Assembly (NCBI GenBank): GCA_012295275.1
Contig: CM022671.1
Coordinates: 27,679,822 to 27,743,821 of the forward strand
From: Chrysomallon squamiferum
Taxonomy: Eukaryota > Mollusca > Gastropoda > Neomphalida > Peltospiridae
Reading direction: 5' to 3'
Length of the DNA: 64,000 bases
The position numbers and the translations under genes are program-made. The notes below the pieces were generated by a model. That model was given only the letters and a program-made list of their open reading frames with translations. It did not search any database and was not told the DNA's origin. Of this stretch, positions 14,533 through 26,987 are shown piece by piece (position 1 is the stretch's first letter; each line of letters starts with the position of its first letter).

Positions 14533-17045
14533 CATCGTATATATATATAAATCGCAAGGCTTTTAACAAAGCAGACTTCAGTTACTGGTTGGAACGGGAA
14601 ATCTGTTCTCCTTCATGACGTAACATGCAGCTAACTGTATGACAGAAATTAACGCTGGAATAAAATAAAGAAAAAGAAATTTCTGCCGGAGGCTTTCGCG
14701 ATGTCCTGAAGTCATGTCACTTCTTATTAGCATCATGTCTGATTAAATAACGTCATGTAAGACGGCAACACTTACTACACAAATGACAGGCACTGGTCTG
14801 TTTATATCCAGATTAATGATTCAAACTTTTGCCATGAGCAAGTGCTTGCTGTGATGTAGTCATGACGTACCCTGAAACTAGGGTCAGGCTTAGTAGAACA
14901 TTGGGATTTTAACCACAGATAAGTAGATATCTTCGGTTCCTTTTCTTGTCCATCACCTAAATTATCTACAGTCATTATTCTGTCGAACTCATCCTTTGTT
15001 TGGTTGCTTGTTTCAGAATCTTTCATTTTACAGTTACAAATAAGTCATAATACGTTAGACGAATAAAGGCATTTTTTGTTTAATAATACATCAACGTATT
15101 TTAATATTAACTATTATTAGATGTAAAGGTTCTTTTGTGTTTTTGTGTGTGTATCGATATGTGTCTGATGTTTGAGTGATAATAACACTATAAACAACAC
15201 AAAACAATGGATTACTTTCACATATCAAAAATAAAACATATTTTGTATGAACGTCCCGAAGAAAAGAACATTACACCTGTATTAATAAATCAGTTGAAAA
15301 GCACTAGCATGAACGGGAAATAGCCTAATGGGCGTACTAAAGAGGACTGATATCGTATTGCATATCTAACCGTCGATATATATCAGTTTCTTTAATGAGC
15401 TGAAAACAAAAACAATATTCGGGCGACTGAATACAGCAACACCTGACAGAGTGAACAATGTACCGTAATCTGTGTATGTACAATAATATTGCTTTCTCCT
15501 TTACTTTATTTCCTGTTGTTGAAAAAAGCCAATCTGAAGTATCCTGACTCGGGAAATGAACTATCGTGTCGATGTCACACGTTGTTCTAAAACATTTATA
15601 TTATCATTTATAATTAATTGTCTTTGATAGGTGTGCTGACGTGCCATGGCTGGTGTCAAATACAAAATATTTTCTGTTTTATCACCCGTATTATTACAAA
15701 TAGTGCAGAATGAGGAGAATACCTGGCGATGAGAACCGAAGGAAGAAACAATTACGTTAACAATTAAGTATTGAATTATATCTTCAGTTCAAATTATAAT
15801 TGATAATGTCAGAACGAAACAAATTTAATCCCTGGTCAAGGTAGAACGGAGATTCATAGTAAATGTCTAGACATAACCTTATCAAAATTCAAAGACATGT
15901 ACAGATAATAATGATAATTATTCCAAATCTTTTTAAGATTAAAACTGTTTTGACAGTCAGTAATGTTTTAGTGTGGGAATGAGAAGCATAATATAACAAC
16001 ATATGTCATTTCAAACAGTGTGGTTTAGTTTTCGTTGAATTTTGTACACAATCTTATCGGAGATGAAGTGACGGAAAGCAACGAAGTTCATTAACTGGTA
16101 AACTTAATAGTTACGATCAGATGAGTTTTTGTAATTTGACATCAAGCGAGATTAGATTATCTGAAATGTTGTATACAAACTGATCTGTAGACTAGCTTCA
16201 AGCGTCCTTGGTAAAACTAAGACCTGAAAATGTAGCCCAGATCATTGTTAATAGTCGAACTCGGTATTATTTTGAATGACTAACAGTCTAACGTTTTGAA
16301 ATGCAGTATTTCGAACACCGGTATTTCCAACAGGAGCAAATATACAATTTTCATTGAAGGGAAATAATTTCAGATTTGCTGTTGTAATCACTATAGCCTT
16401 ATAACCGGGTTTAATTTATTTTTACGTCATATTTATTTCTATCATATTGATATCATCTTTTTTCAGTCCATTCCATTTTCAGTTTATTTATTTTTTTACT
16501 TATATGATTTTAACGCTTTATGAATACATAATGTAGAAATAAGACCTTTAAGTCCGGATCAGATTTAGTATGGTCTGTTTCCTTTGTTCGACTCGGTGAT
16601 CCATTCAGTATTTTCTTTCTGAAATGTGAGCCGTGCTTTGATATCTTCTGTTCTTAAACCCGATTATTTGGTCACTGTTTTCCTCGACCCATGTTCCGAT
16701 ACTTCAACAATGAAAATATGTTTTCTTACTTCAAGATTCTTCACTCAAGTATAAAGGATGGTATATTTTAAAAATCAGGTTATTAATTTAATATCTTCGA
16801 ACTGTCAGTCTTATTTTGTCTAAATATTTACGTCCTGATAAAATCTTAATTCGAAGAAGATAAAACAAATAAACAACATAAACAAGCAAAACATCTAAAG
16901 GAAAAGATTTCATACACCAAAATATTTATGTACAGCAAAACACGGATCCTGAATGGATGGCGTCACTTGTACCAGATATAAGTCTGAAGATGAAACGAGT
17001 GTCATGAAAACATTTAGGTCGGCGAACTTTAGAGGGCATCCCTTT

Positions 17046-17095
<50 letters not shown>

Positions 17096-18799
17096 TACAG
17101 GCACATACTTACACACAAATAAATAAATGCTCTATATCATTAATTATAATTGAATATGTTTAGAATAACAAATAAAAGGATAGAAAACTCCTGATATTTA
17201 GAATATCGTCGTGTAAAACTGTTAGTTTAATTTGATTTTAACTTCGACAAATGACACTACTGCTAGTTTTAAACAAGATCGGATTTGTTACGGTGTTTTG
17301 GATGTCAGGTATTCGACCACCAGGGCGTGGTTTAAATATTATTTACTTTAACGTCAAGGAACCTTTCCTCGATTATGAAAAAAAAAAAAAAAAAAATCTA
17401 AACACGAGACTTGTGTGGCTGTGTTGATCCATGTGTTACTTCTGTTAGCACTTCAACACTTTAATCTATTCCAGCCAGTATTTCAGGAAAACAAAACATG
17501 TAACAGTGGCGTGAGCTGATCTTATATTTTAATATCTCTTATCTATCTCTTTTCTCTCTCTCTCTCTCTATCTTTCTTTCTCTCCCCCTCCCGCTGCCTC
17601 TCTCTCTCACTCCCTTTCTCTCCTCTTTCTATTTATTTTTACCTGACAAGCCTAAACCTTACTCCTCCTGTTTCTCTCTCCCGCTCTGTCTCATTCTCTT
17701 TGTCTCTTTGTCTCTCAGTGTATATTTATAGCATATTTATACGTCGAGATAAAAAATATGTCTATCGTCAGTTCCATCTCAAACCACCTGAGGTCAAATG
17801 GATAAGCTATGTTTTGTGGTTTTTCCTACAACATTTTAATATTAAATCTAATCTGCATTTAGCCGAGCCCGCTGCGTGGTGATAGAAAAACATTTAGTTC
17901 TGCTAATACTGTGTTTACAATCGGTGACTTTCGGAACACCACCCACTGTTATGGCAGATTCAGTAGAAGTATATTATAAGAAATATAAATAAAACATTTT
18001 CATCTATCGCAGCCTGTTTAAAATTATACCTAACTACTGCCTTTTTGTTTTGTTTGTTTCGTTTTTTTTTTTTTTTTTTTTTTTTGCCATCTGAATCAAG
18101 ATAAACATTTATCGTCAAGAACAAATTCGTGTCGTATGTTTTTTTCGTTACGTACTCTTTAAAAATCATTAAAATGCAGGTTTAAAAACCATTGAAATTC
18201 TTAAAAGAATTTACGCCCAGAGAATTGCGGATATAAAAAGATGGGTTTTCGTATGAGATGATGAAAATACGTAAGGATTAGCTTTTTAAATCCAGTGCCA
18301 TTTCATGTTTGTTTAAAACATGGAAATAAACTTAACTTCTGTTATTTGATAATACAGAAAAGATACGGAGAATCCAAATCACTCCTCGTTATTCAAGATG
18401 GCTGCAATATATTAAAGGGTAAAAGCAAAATTCTAAGTAGGAGATTACGATCAGAAAATCCTAAATGTATGCTTGCTCACTTACATGTTAGACATGCGTG
18501 TGTTATATTCATAAATAAAAGGACGTTTTCATATCGATCGTACTTTCTTTCCAATCACGTTAAGATAAATTTAATGGAATACTAAACGAAAATAGATGCA
18601 AACAGGTTAAGCTTCACGTAATTATTTCCCTTTTCACATAATTGCCAGAATCCCCAGTCTTCATCGTGCACTATTCATAGTGATTAAAGCTTAGTGGTAT
18701 GTTTCTGTAGCATTTCTTAAATTATGTTAAATTTAATAGCGTCAGAAGAACTCATTTTAATTTCTGAAAGTGTGTTTTCAATAACAAGAATTTGAAAGG

Positions 18800-18960
18800 A
18801 CTAGAATTAAAATTTCTGAAATTTGCGGAACTGGAATTAAAATTTTTGAACGTTGCAGAATGAGAATTTAAACTTTCGTAAAGTTGTAGAATTCGAATTT
18901 AACCTTTCTGAAAATTGTAAAATTATAGTTAAAATGTAACTGAAAATTCTGATAAAATTA
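18800..18960 (+). repeat. Degenerate minisatellite, 30 bp period
   Basis: AGAATTAA-like cores recur at 18803, 18833, 18863, 18893 and 18923, 30 bp apart, each followed by a TTTCTGAAA-like segment and TTG-G/A. About five units; AT-rich and diverged. Confidence 0.75.
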
Positions 18961-19391
18961 CAGTTAAAAAAGGAAGCATATTTTGATATCTGAAAAGACA
19001 ACCATGTTGGAATACAATTTCTTCAGAACTCTTCGGAAATAGTTTTGATATCTCCATTATCTTCATAACATCAGAGATTAGGACTAAAATAGCTTGAAGA
19101 TGACTTTGGACAGTGAGGTAACTTTTTCTTTATTGAAAACATTATTACAATTTTTTCCCTCTCTCTCTTTCAAATATATATCTTATTTGTAACGCTTATT
19201 AATATTAATGAAGTAAAAAAAGCATTCCTTGATATTTTTAATGAAAATGTTGATTTTTACCTGTTTCCATTATTCATTCATCCATCCATCATTTTTATCT
19301 CCACCTGTTTGTATTATAATATGTTTATTTGTATGTATTCGTGTTTTTGTATGTATGTATGTGCATGCGTGAATTTGTGTATGTGTATGTT

Positions 19392-19422
<31 letters not shown>

Positions 19423-20454
19423 TTGTGTGTTTTTCTCTTTACTTTAATTTATATTAGTCATTCCATGGAAACGTTAGGTTTATACAAACAACAATAACAG
19501 AGGACGTTCCATTAATTATTACTACTGTATATTAATATAACTTGATAATTATTTACCCTACCACAACATCATTTTTCTGACATGTGTCGCTGTCGTGCAC
19601 GTCAGGGTACAGCTTGTTGTCCTAATCCCTCTTAAGACTGCGGATTACCAAGAGGAAATTTGCCGGAACTCATTAAGCGTGGAATTATGGGAACCACGTG
19701 CACATGCGGCCATTATAAAAAGATATCTTGGCAGTGTAATTACTTTCATGTTTTATGTTCGGCGCACTGGCCGGGTTTTCGTTTTGCTGTATTATGTCCC
19801 TTCTTAGTTCAAATAATTTAACAGTCGAAATGTTAACGGCTAACTAAAACATGATTCTGAGACCAAATCGCATTAACGTAATTTGAGACAATACTAATAT
19901 CAAGTGAAATGAAACTGAAATAATTGCAATAGAATGCAAAAGATTCCAATTGGAATGATTGAATTAATGAACGAACGGATGAACGAACGAATGAATGAAT
20001 GAAATATTTAATGGAACCACAACACAAATACTTCGGCTCTTCTGTGCCAGAATGAATTATGTTTGAGAAGAACGACAAGGCGATTGCTTAAGGTCTTTGT
20101 TATTTTAGTTCCTCGTACACGTATTATAATTAATTTAAGGAGTTTTGTTTTGAGTTATGCGTGACACTGAAAATTAAACGCCCGCTAGCAAAAAAAAAAA
20201 AAAAAAAAAAGGAAAAAGAAAACATTTAATTTAAGCATGATAAATGTTTGAAGTTATTTTTTAAATTTATGGCGAAAAAGTGTTTTTTGCTAAATGATAT
20301 ATTTAATATTTCACGTTCTGAACCTTTTGGTAATGTCATATGTTCGTTTGTATGTATTTGTGTATATCTAATAAAACGATAAAAATATAAATAAATAAAT
20401 AAATGAACGTAAAATAAAAATATTATCTTAAACAGATTCAGTCTGAGCAAGCTT

Positions 20455-20485
<31 letters not shown>

Positions 20486-21695
20486 ACAAAAATAAAACCT
20501 TAATCTGAAGAGTTGAAAGAACGAATGAGAAAAACGAAAGAGAAATATAAGACAAGTTAAAAGCGTTTCGCCCGAATACATTGTACACAAGTCTGCCAAC
20601 AAAAATCTGTTTCCTTTTCTTTATTTCATTTTCGTGAAACCTTTTGTGCGAATTCGTCATTCATTCTATGAGACACGACTACCGGCTCTTTTGTCACCCA
20701 GCATTACCTTAATAAAGGATGGATTACACCTGCCGCCTCCACGTGCAGGGAACCCTCCCCCCCCCGCAAGTGGAGTACTTTGACACCTTGTTTACAGTCC
20801 TAGGTCACCTGTCTTATAGAAAAACGTTAACACTTCTATATATCGGTAATGTTCAGGTGCCGTACTTGTGTTCCATAACGACAGTCATTAATATGATTTC
20901 CTTTCTTGAAAATAATTCACCTGTGTCTGCCTGCATTGTTGTTAAAAATCAAAGTGTGTGTGTGCATGGTTCATTTGCTGTCTTTATCTCTATTTCTATT
21001 ACGTCTTCCATGAACAAACTATTTTTTTTATATATTAATCGAACGTTTGCGGTTTGAAACATATGCATAGACCCACCCAAATACACTTTCGTGGATTATA
21101 CGCATCGAAATAGTATATTATGAACAATGTAATGTTTGTATGTATGTTTGTGTATGTTGTGTGTGTGTACATATCTATATTTGTGTGTGTTGCACGTGAG
21201 TATATGTGTGTGTGCGTACGTGTTTGTGTGTGTGTGGCTGTGTTTCAGGTATACGTATACATGAGCTAACTTATTTATTTGGTCTTGTTTTTTCTCTCGG
21301 TTTCTTCTGTTCATATTGCTTCTTTGTTCACGCAGTCGCTGTTGTTGTATGTACTAGATGTGAGTGTAAACAAATAAAAGAATGAACTGAACAAATACAT
21401 ATATACACGTTTACCCGTGAGGTTTATTATTATTTTTAAATGTTTGATCTTTTAACTTTATTCTTTCTCGCGGTTTATTGAGAACAGTCACGTACATCGA
21501 CGCCTGTTCCAGACAATTACATGTTTGTCAACTCGCCCTGAACCATGACATTCACTCAAACACGGAAACTTCTGCGTACCATTTCCATGCACATAAAAAA
21601 AATCAACATGTCACTTTTCATTAAAATGTTGCTTTGATGCTTTGTTTCTACAAATAATCACGACAGACTGAATCTGCTTTCTTTCTCATGTATGC

Positions 21696-21799
<104 letters not shown>

Positions 21800-24017
21800 T
21801 GTTTAATTATAATAAGTTCATATATTCCCAGATCTACCACAAAGTAAAAATGATTTCAAATTAAATCCATGTATGTACACAAGTAAGGAAAGGAAAAAAC
21901 ATTTCAAAGTTCACGCTATCTGATACGTATTGAAAAAAAACAAAGTAAATATTTGATTATATTTTTCAAATTTCATAAAAGTAACTTTATTATATATCAA
22001 GTGTTTGTTGCAAAACACAGATACAAATATTTGCCAAACACTAAAATCTTTATCTACGTCAGTTACATAAATCATAAATAATCTTTGCAGTCGCCACGGT
22101 GACATAAATATTTTTATATTGTAAATTTTATCGAGATGACTTATTATATTTTATAATCTCTTTGGATCAAGACTTAAATGTGTTAAATGAAGGGAATATC
22201 CGCTGAAATATACAGCTGAAAATTACAAGTTAATGTATGTTATTTGTATTTTATGAATTATTCATTCACAAAAGCTGTTTGGTAAAACAGAGTAGTGAGT
22301 GAGAGCCATTTTTCTTAATTACGTATTACTTCTAACTATCTGTCCGCATAATTCTGAATAAGGTGTTTTTATTTTATTTATTTATTTATTTATTTATTTA
22401 TTTTTGAGTTACGTCATTGCAGTAAACATTACTCAGTAAGATTACGTGATAAAGAATGTAAATATTAAACCGATGTCAAAAATCTTCTTTTTCAAAGTTT
22501 TAGGTTAAATTATTGTTGCCTCAGTCTTTATAGAAAATTGTGCTACTGTCCATTATAATTATTGTTACGAAAAAAAAAAAAAAAAAAAATCATGTTCTGA
22601 TGATTTGCGTAAATGTAAAATAATGATCCACTGCATAAAGTTTCATAAGAGGATTCAAGTCTGAAACTTATTAATGAGTTTTGTGTGGTTTATCTAATAC
22701 AACAATTATTTCGGATAGGAAATTTTAGTACACTCTAGAGCAGTATAGTTATGTAGACATGAAAATAGTTTTTACAGCTTATTATTAATCGTAGAAAACA
22801 CTTCAACAAAACTATCTGTATTTAACTTTAAAAGAATTTGAATCATGAACTTTTGGTTCGAAAATCAACATATGAAACTGCAGCATCTTCATAACTGTTA
22901 TTAGAAGTATGAATGTATTTGTAATATTTATTTAAATTATATTTTCTTAAATTGTTAGTTTATTTTGATTTGGTCACTGCCTTTGATTTGAGCTCAAGTT
23001 CTGCCGCTATAATCTCCCACCAAGCCTGTTACTGGGAGCGTAAAAGCTGCAGGTTTGTCACCCGAGTTCGACAACAAAGAATAAAACAAGAGAAAAAGTG
23101 AATGGTATATTTGTTACATTACATGAGATGTGTTCAGCCAAACGTTTATAAGTCGTGCGACTGGGAATGTTGGCGTCATTTTGTCAACTTGTGACAATCA
23201 TTTTCGGTGCTACACAGTTGTATATTTGTGCAATAGCATTTAGTGACTGTGCGTTCTCCAAACAGAAATGTCATTTCTGATGCGATGTCTGGCAAAAACT
23301 GCACAGGATGGTGAATCCCTTGTGTTATTTACCAACTCGCAAATCTGACAGTAAATTGCATGTTGCCAAAGGACAAGACTATCTAGAATGATTGCTGGGG
23401 TGTTTTTTTTGGTTTTTGTCGTCATTTTGCTTCCGTTTTCTTGCATGTTCCAGGGATTTGTAGATTCATTTCGTTTTAGATATAGTTAAACATTTTTGAA
23501 ACTAAAAAAAAAAAAAAAAAAAAAAAATTTAAAAAAAATATAGAGTGTAAGAGAGACAAAGAGAAAAGAAAACGCAAAATTATTTTTCCTAAGGTCAAAA
23601 GTATTTCCAGTGATTGTTCCTGCCTACCCCAGGGATATTCTAAGTGATTTACATTTCAGCTGAAATTTTCTGGAATTTTACTTTTAAAATAGTGCTATTT
23701 GTAATTTGCATATAGAAGACCTCTTTTCATGTTTCGTACTGGTTCTGTTTACATTCATATCTATAAATCAGTGATTGTTTGTTCATAAGTGATTATGTTC
23801 ATGACAAAACTTCAAGAAAAAATACAAAAGGAAAATTTTATTCTTCTCTTAAACTAGAAACCTATATATCTTTTTGGCTTTGACTGTTGATCAAGTTATT
23901 GATACATTTTTCAGTAAAACTTTTATGAACTACGTACGATAGACCTGTGAAATACATAACCATATAAACTGCATGTCAGTTACATAACATTACTGTTATC
24001 AAAATCACATCGACAAA

Positions 24018-24089
24018 ATGGAAACCATTTCTTGGACGCCATCTTTGATGACGATTTCGGAGACTGAAACAGCATACTTACATTTACAG
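24018..24089 (+). other. Possible alternative first coding segment of the GAS2-like gene
   Basis: An ATG in good context (ACAAAATGG) opens a frame of 24 codons that runs without a stop into the GAR exon. Transcription starting here would give a CH-less isoform beginning METISW. The alternative, that this is intron and 24088-24089 is the acceptor, is the default reading. Confidence 0.25.
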
Positions 24090-24197
24090 GTGCGCGAATT
24101 GGTGGGAAGGTGCACGTGCCCAATTCAATTTCCTATGTTCAAGGTGGGAGATGGAAAGTACCAGATTGGAGATTCGAAAATGTTGATATTTGTCAGG
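24090..24197 (+). CDS. GAS2-like exon a: first half of GAR domain
   Basis: Acceptor tttacag at 24083-24089 and donor gtgagt at 24198. The 108 nt exon is phase 0 at both ends and encodes 36 residues from [10 protein letters not shown] to LIFVR. The reading frame stays open 5' of the acceptor back to an ATG at 24018, so the left border depends on whether the AG is used. The donor is followed within about 10 nt by a (TTTA)n tract. Confidence 0.9.
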
Positions 24198-24207
24198 GTG
24201 AGTGATT

Positions 24208-24238
<31 letters not shown>

Positions 24239-25870
24239 TTTTTTTATTTATTTATTTATTTATGATATGTTGTATTGTTGTATCGTATCGTATAATATAT
24301 TTCATTTAATAATGGTTTGATATATTTTATTTAATAATCAAATTTGAATGTAAGAATATTGTTTACCTATCTTGTCCATCAGTTATTACTGAGACTACCA
24401 AAAATTTAAATAATGATGATAAAATACACAAATGTTAAATTTAAAAAAAATTATTAAAAAAAAAAAAAAATTCCACATCTAACTTAAAAGAAAAGAATAA
24501 AAACAGAGAAAAAAGGCACTATTCATTTTAAGGAAAAAAACTAAATTTAACATTCAGCATACTTCGCCAAAACAAATGAGAAGACAAAAACAAATTTGAT
24601 CATTTAAGTAAATTTATTTTCTTCTTTTTCACAAACACGCTAGCTACAACAGATGAGTTCGTTTGCACTTTCTTCTTCTTTTTTTTTTGCTTTTTTCACT
24701 GAAAATATTTCGATGTGTCAGAATTTTAATGATGTGTGTTGAACATTCTGATAAACTGTTTAGTGCAGTTTTAATTAAGATCACAGGCACATAATTAATT
24801 GTATATAGCTAATATACAGCTGACACATACACAACATTTTATCATAATTAATACTGGTTAAGAAATAAAGGAATTTGAAACGTAAACATTATTGATATAA
24901 AATGTTGTTAACAAATAATAAAGGAAAAAGGAAACGAAAAAAGAGTGAAAATACGTTTTTTAATTATTTTTTTTTTTTTTTAATTATTTAAATGTATTGT
25001 TTTAGATTGGTTTGGGGAGAATAATAAATATTCTTCATTCATTTGAAACTTGGTTTAATTGCATTGATATTTATTTAATTTATTTGTATTTTACTTTATT
25101 TTTAAAACATTGTCATTATCATTATTATTATACTTTTTTTTTTCTTTTACTGTTGGTGTTGTTATATTATTATTATTGGTATTATTATTATTATTATTTT
25201 ACGTGAATGGTTTTTTTTTTGTTGTTTGTTTATTATTATTTTTTAAATTATTCATTTTTCGTTCTGTTTTTTTTTTTTCTTTTTTTTCTTTTTTTCTTTT
25301 TTCTTTCATTCATGAGAACTAATTTGAAATGTATATCTTAACATTTAATAAAAATCCATACTATTTTAATGTATAAATAAAGGTAATGCCGCCCCCTAAG
25401 GTAGGTAGTAAAAAATTAAATGATTGTTAACCGCTGGCAGGTTAAACCAAAATGAAAGGATGTCATGTTATTAGGAAAACAATATTACAAAAGACTGTAA
25501 GCGGATGTGATTAAAGCCTATTACATTATTTGAGCTACCGGTGAAAATGGGTTTGGTTTATCCGGTTAAATAAAAAAACAAGTAATTCAGAGTTTGTTTT
25601 TAACTATCAGCAATTTTGTGCAGACATTTCATTCAGCGATAATTTAGCAGCAACCTGCTCTTTCATATTCGTCTGCGTTTAAAGGTTACACGACACAAAT
25701 TAAGTTTTCATTCAGACTAATGTGAACCATTTTGTAAAACATTTTTAAAAACTATTATTAGTTATATTTATTCATGTATTATTTATTTATTGCAATATTT
25801 GTTTATTACTGTTGTTGTTGTTCTCCTTCTTCTTCTTCTTCTTCTTCTTCTTCTTCTTCTTCTTCTTCTT

Positions 25871-25901
<31 letters not shown>

Positions 25902-26907
25902 TTTTTATTATTATTATTATTATTAAATTCAAAGTCCTGTTCTTCGTGGTATTTAAACTACCCAGAAAACAGGAGATCAAACAAACCCCAATTTTTAAAT
26001 TCTATTTTCTGTTGGAAAATAATGTTCATGAAAATAATGTTTATGTTGTGTCTATTATAAATAAATTTAGATACATTTTTGTTGGTACTTTCTTACGTAT
26101 CTTTTGACCAAGTGTATAAACATTTACAAACAATAAGTTTTAAAAAAGATTTGATGAAATTTACTTCATTTATAAATTTTGAGAAGCCAAATAAAAAATA
26201 TGAACTGAGATACAAAATGGGCGTTTATAAAGTCAAAACTATTATTTTATTTATAGATTCTTAGGAATCACGTGATGGTGCGCGTGGGTGGAGGCTGGGA
26301 TACTTTGGAACATTACCTGGACAAGCACGATCCGTGTCGCTGTAATTTTCCAGGTAAGCTGATTAACGCTTCTTATATCTACATTACCCGAGCGATATCT
26401 TTATTTATTTACCTATACGCCTGCACACGTTTTGTAAAATACTGCAGTTTACTGGCATTAAAGGAACTTGGATTCTGTTTAGTTATTTATTTTGTTTAGT
26501 TAATTTTCATGTTTTTATCACTTTTAAAACAATATTTATGGTCTAGTTTCATTTATAGATGGAGATATGCACCAAATGAACACAATTTTTTTTTTTGGAC
26601 CAGTTCCCACTGTTAATACCACTTTTTGATATTTCTTTTTACCCATTAAAGTAAACGCATTTAATGATATAGGTAGTTTGATAACACTAGCCAGTTTGCA
26701 GTTTGATAAATCTACAATATAAACTGTGCAAGTCAGGACACAAATAAATACTCGTGTACCCAAGTATCTAATCTGATTTAGGATCGTCTTGGCGTTTCAC
26801 TTTGAAACTAATCTTTCATAAAGCGGATTTAAGCTGTCTCTCGTCAACCTGTTTTCATTTTTTAACTGAACGTAATAACTGTGTAGAAACACATAGCTAG
26901 TGTTTAG

Positions 26908-26987
<80 letters not shown>

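Noticed and set aside
20719-21057. 112-codon open frame after a GC-rich patch
   Set aside because: No similarity to a known family, no splice-site support and a low-complexity end. Treated as a chance frame.
22985-23080. tRNA-like or SINE-like segment (GAGCTCAAGTTCTGCC resembles a B box)
   Set aside because: No A box at the proper distance and no second copy in the window, so not supportable as a SINE or tRNA.
25783-26107. Poly-Leu, poly-Phe and poly-Arg open frames
   Set aside because: Translations of the CTT/GAA array, not proteins.
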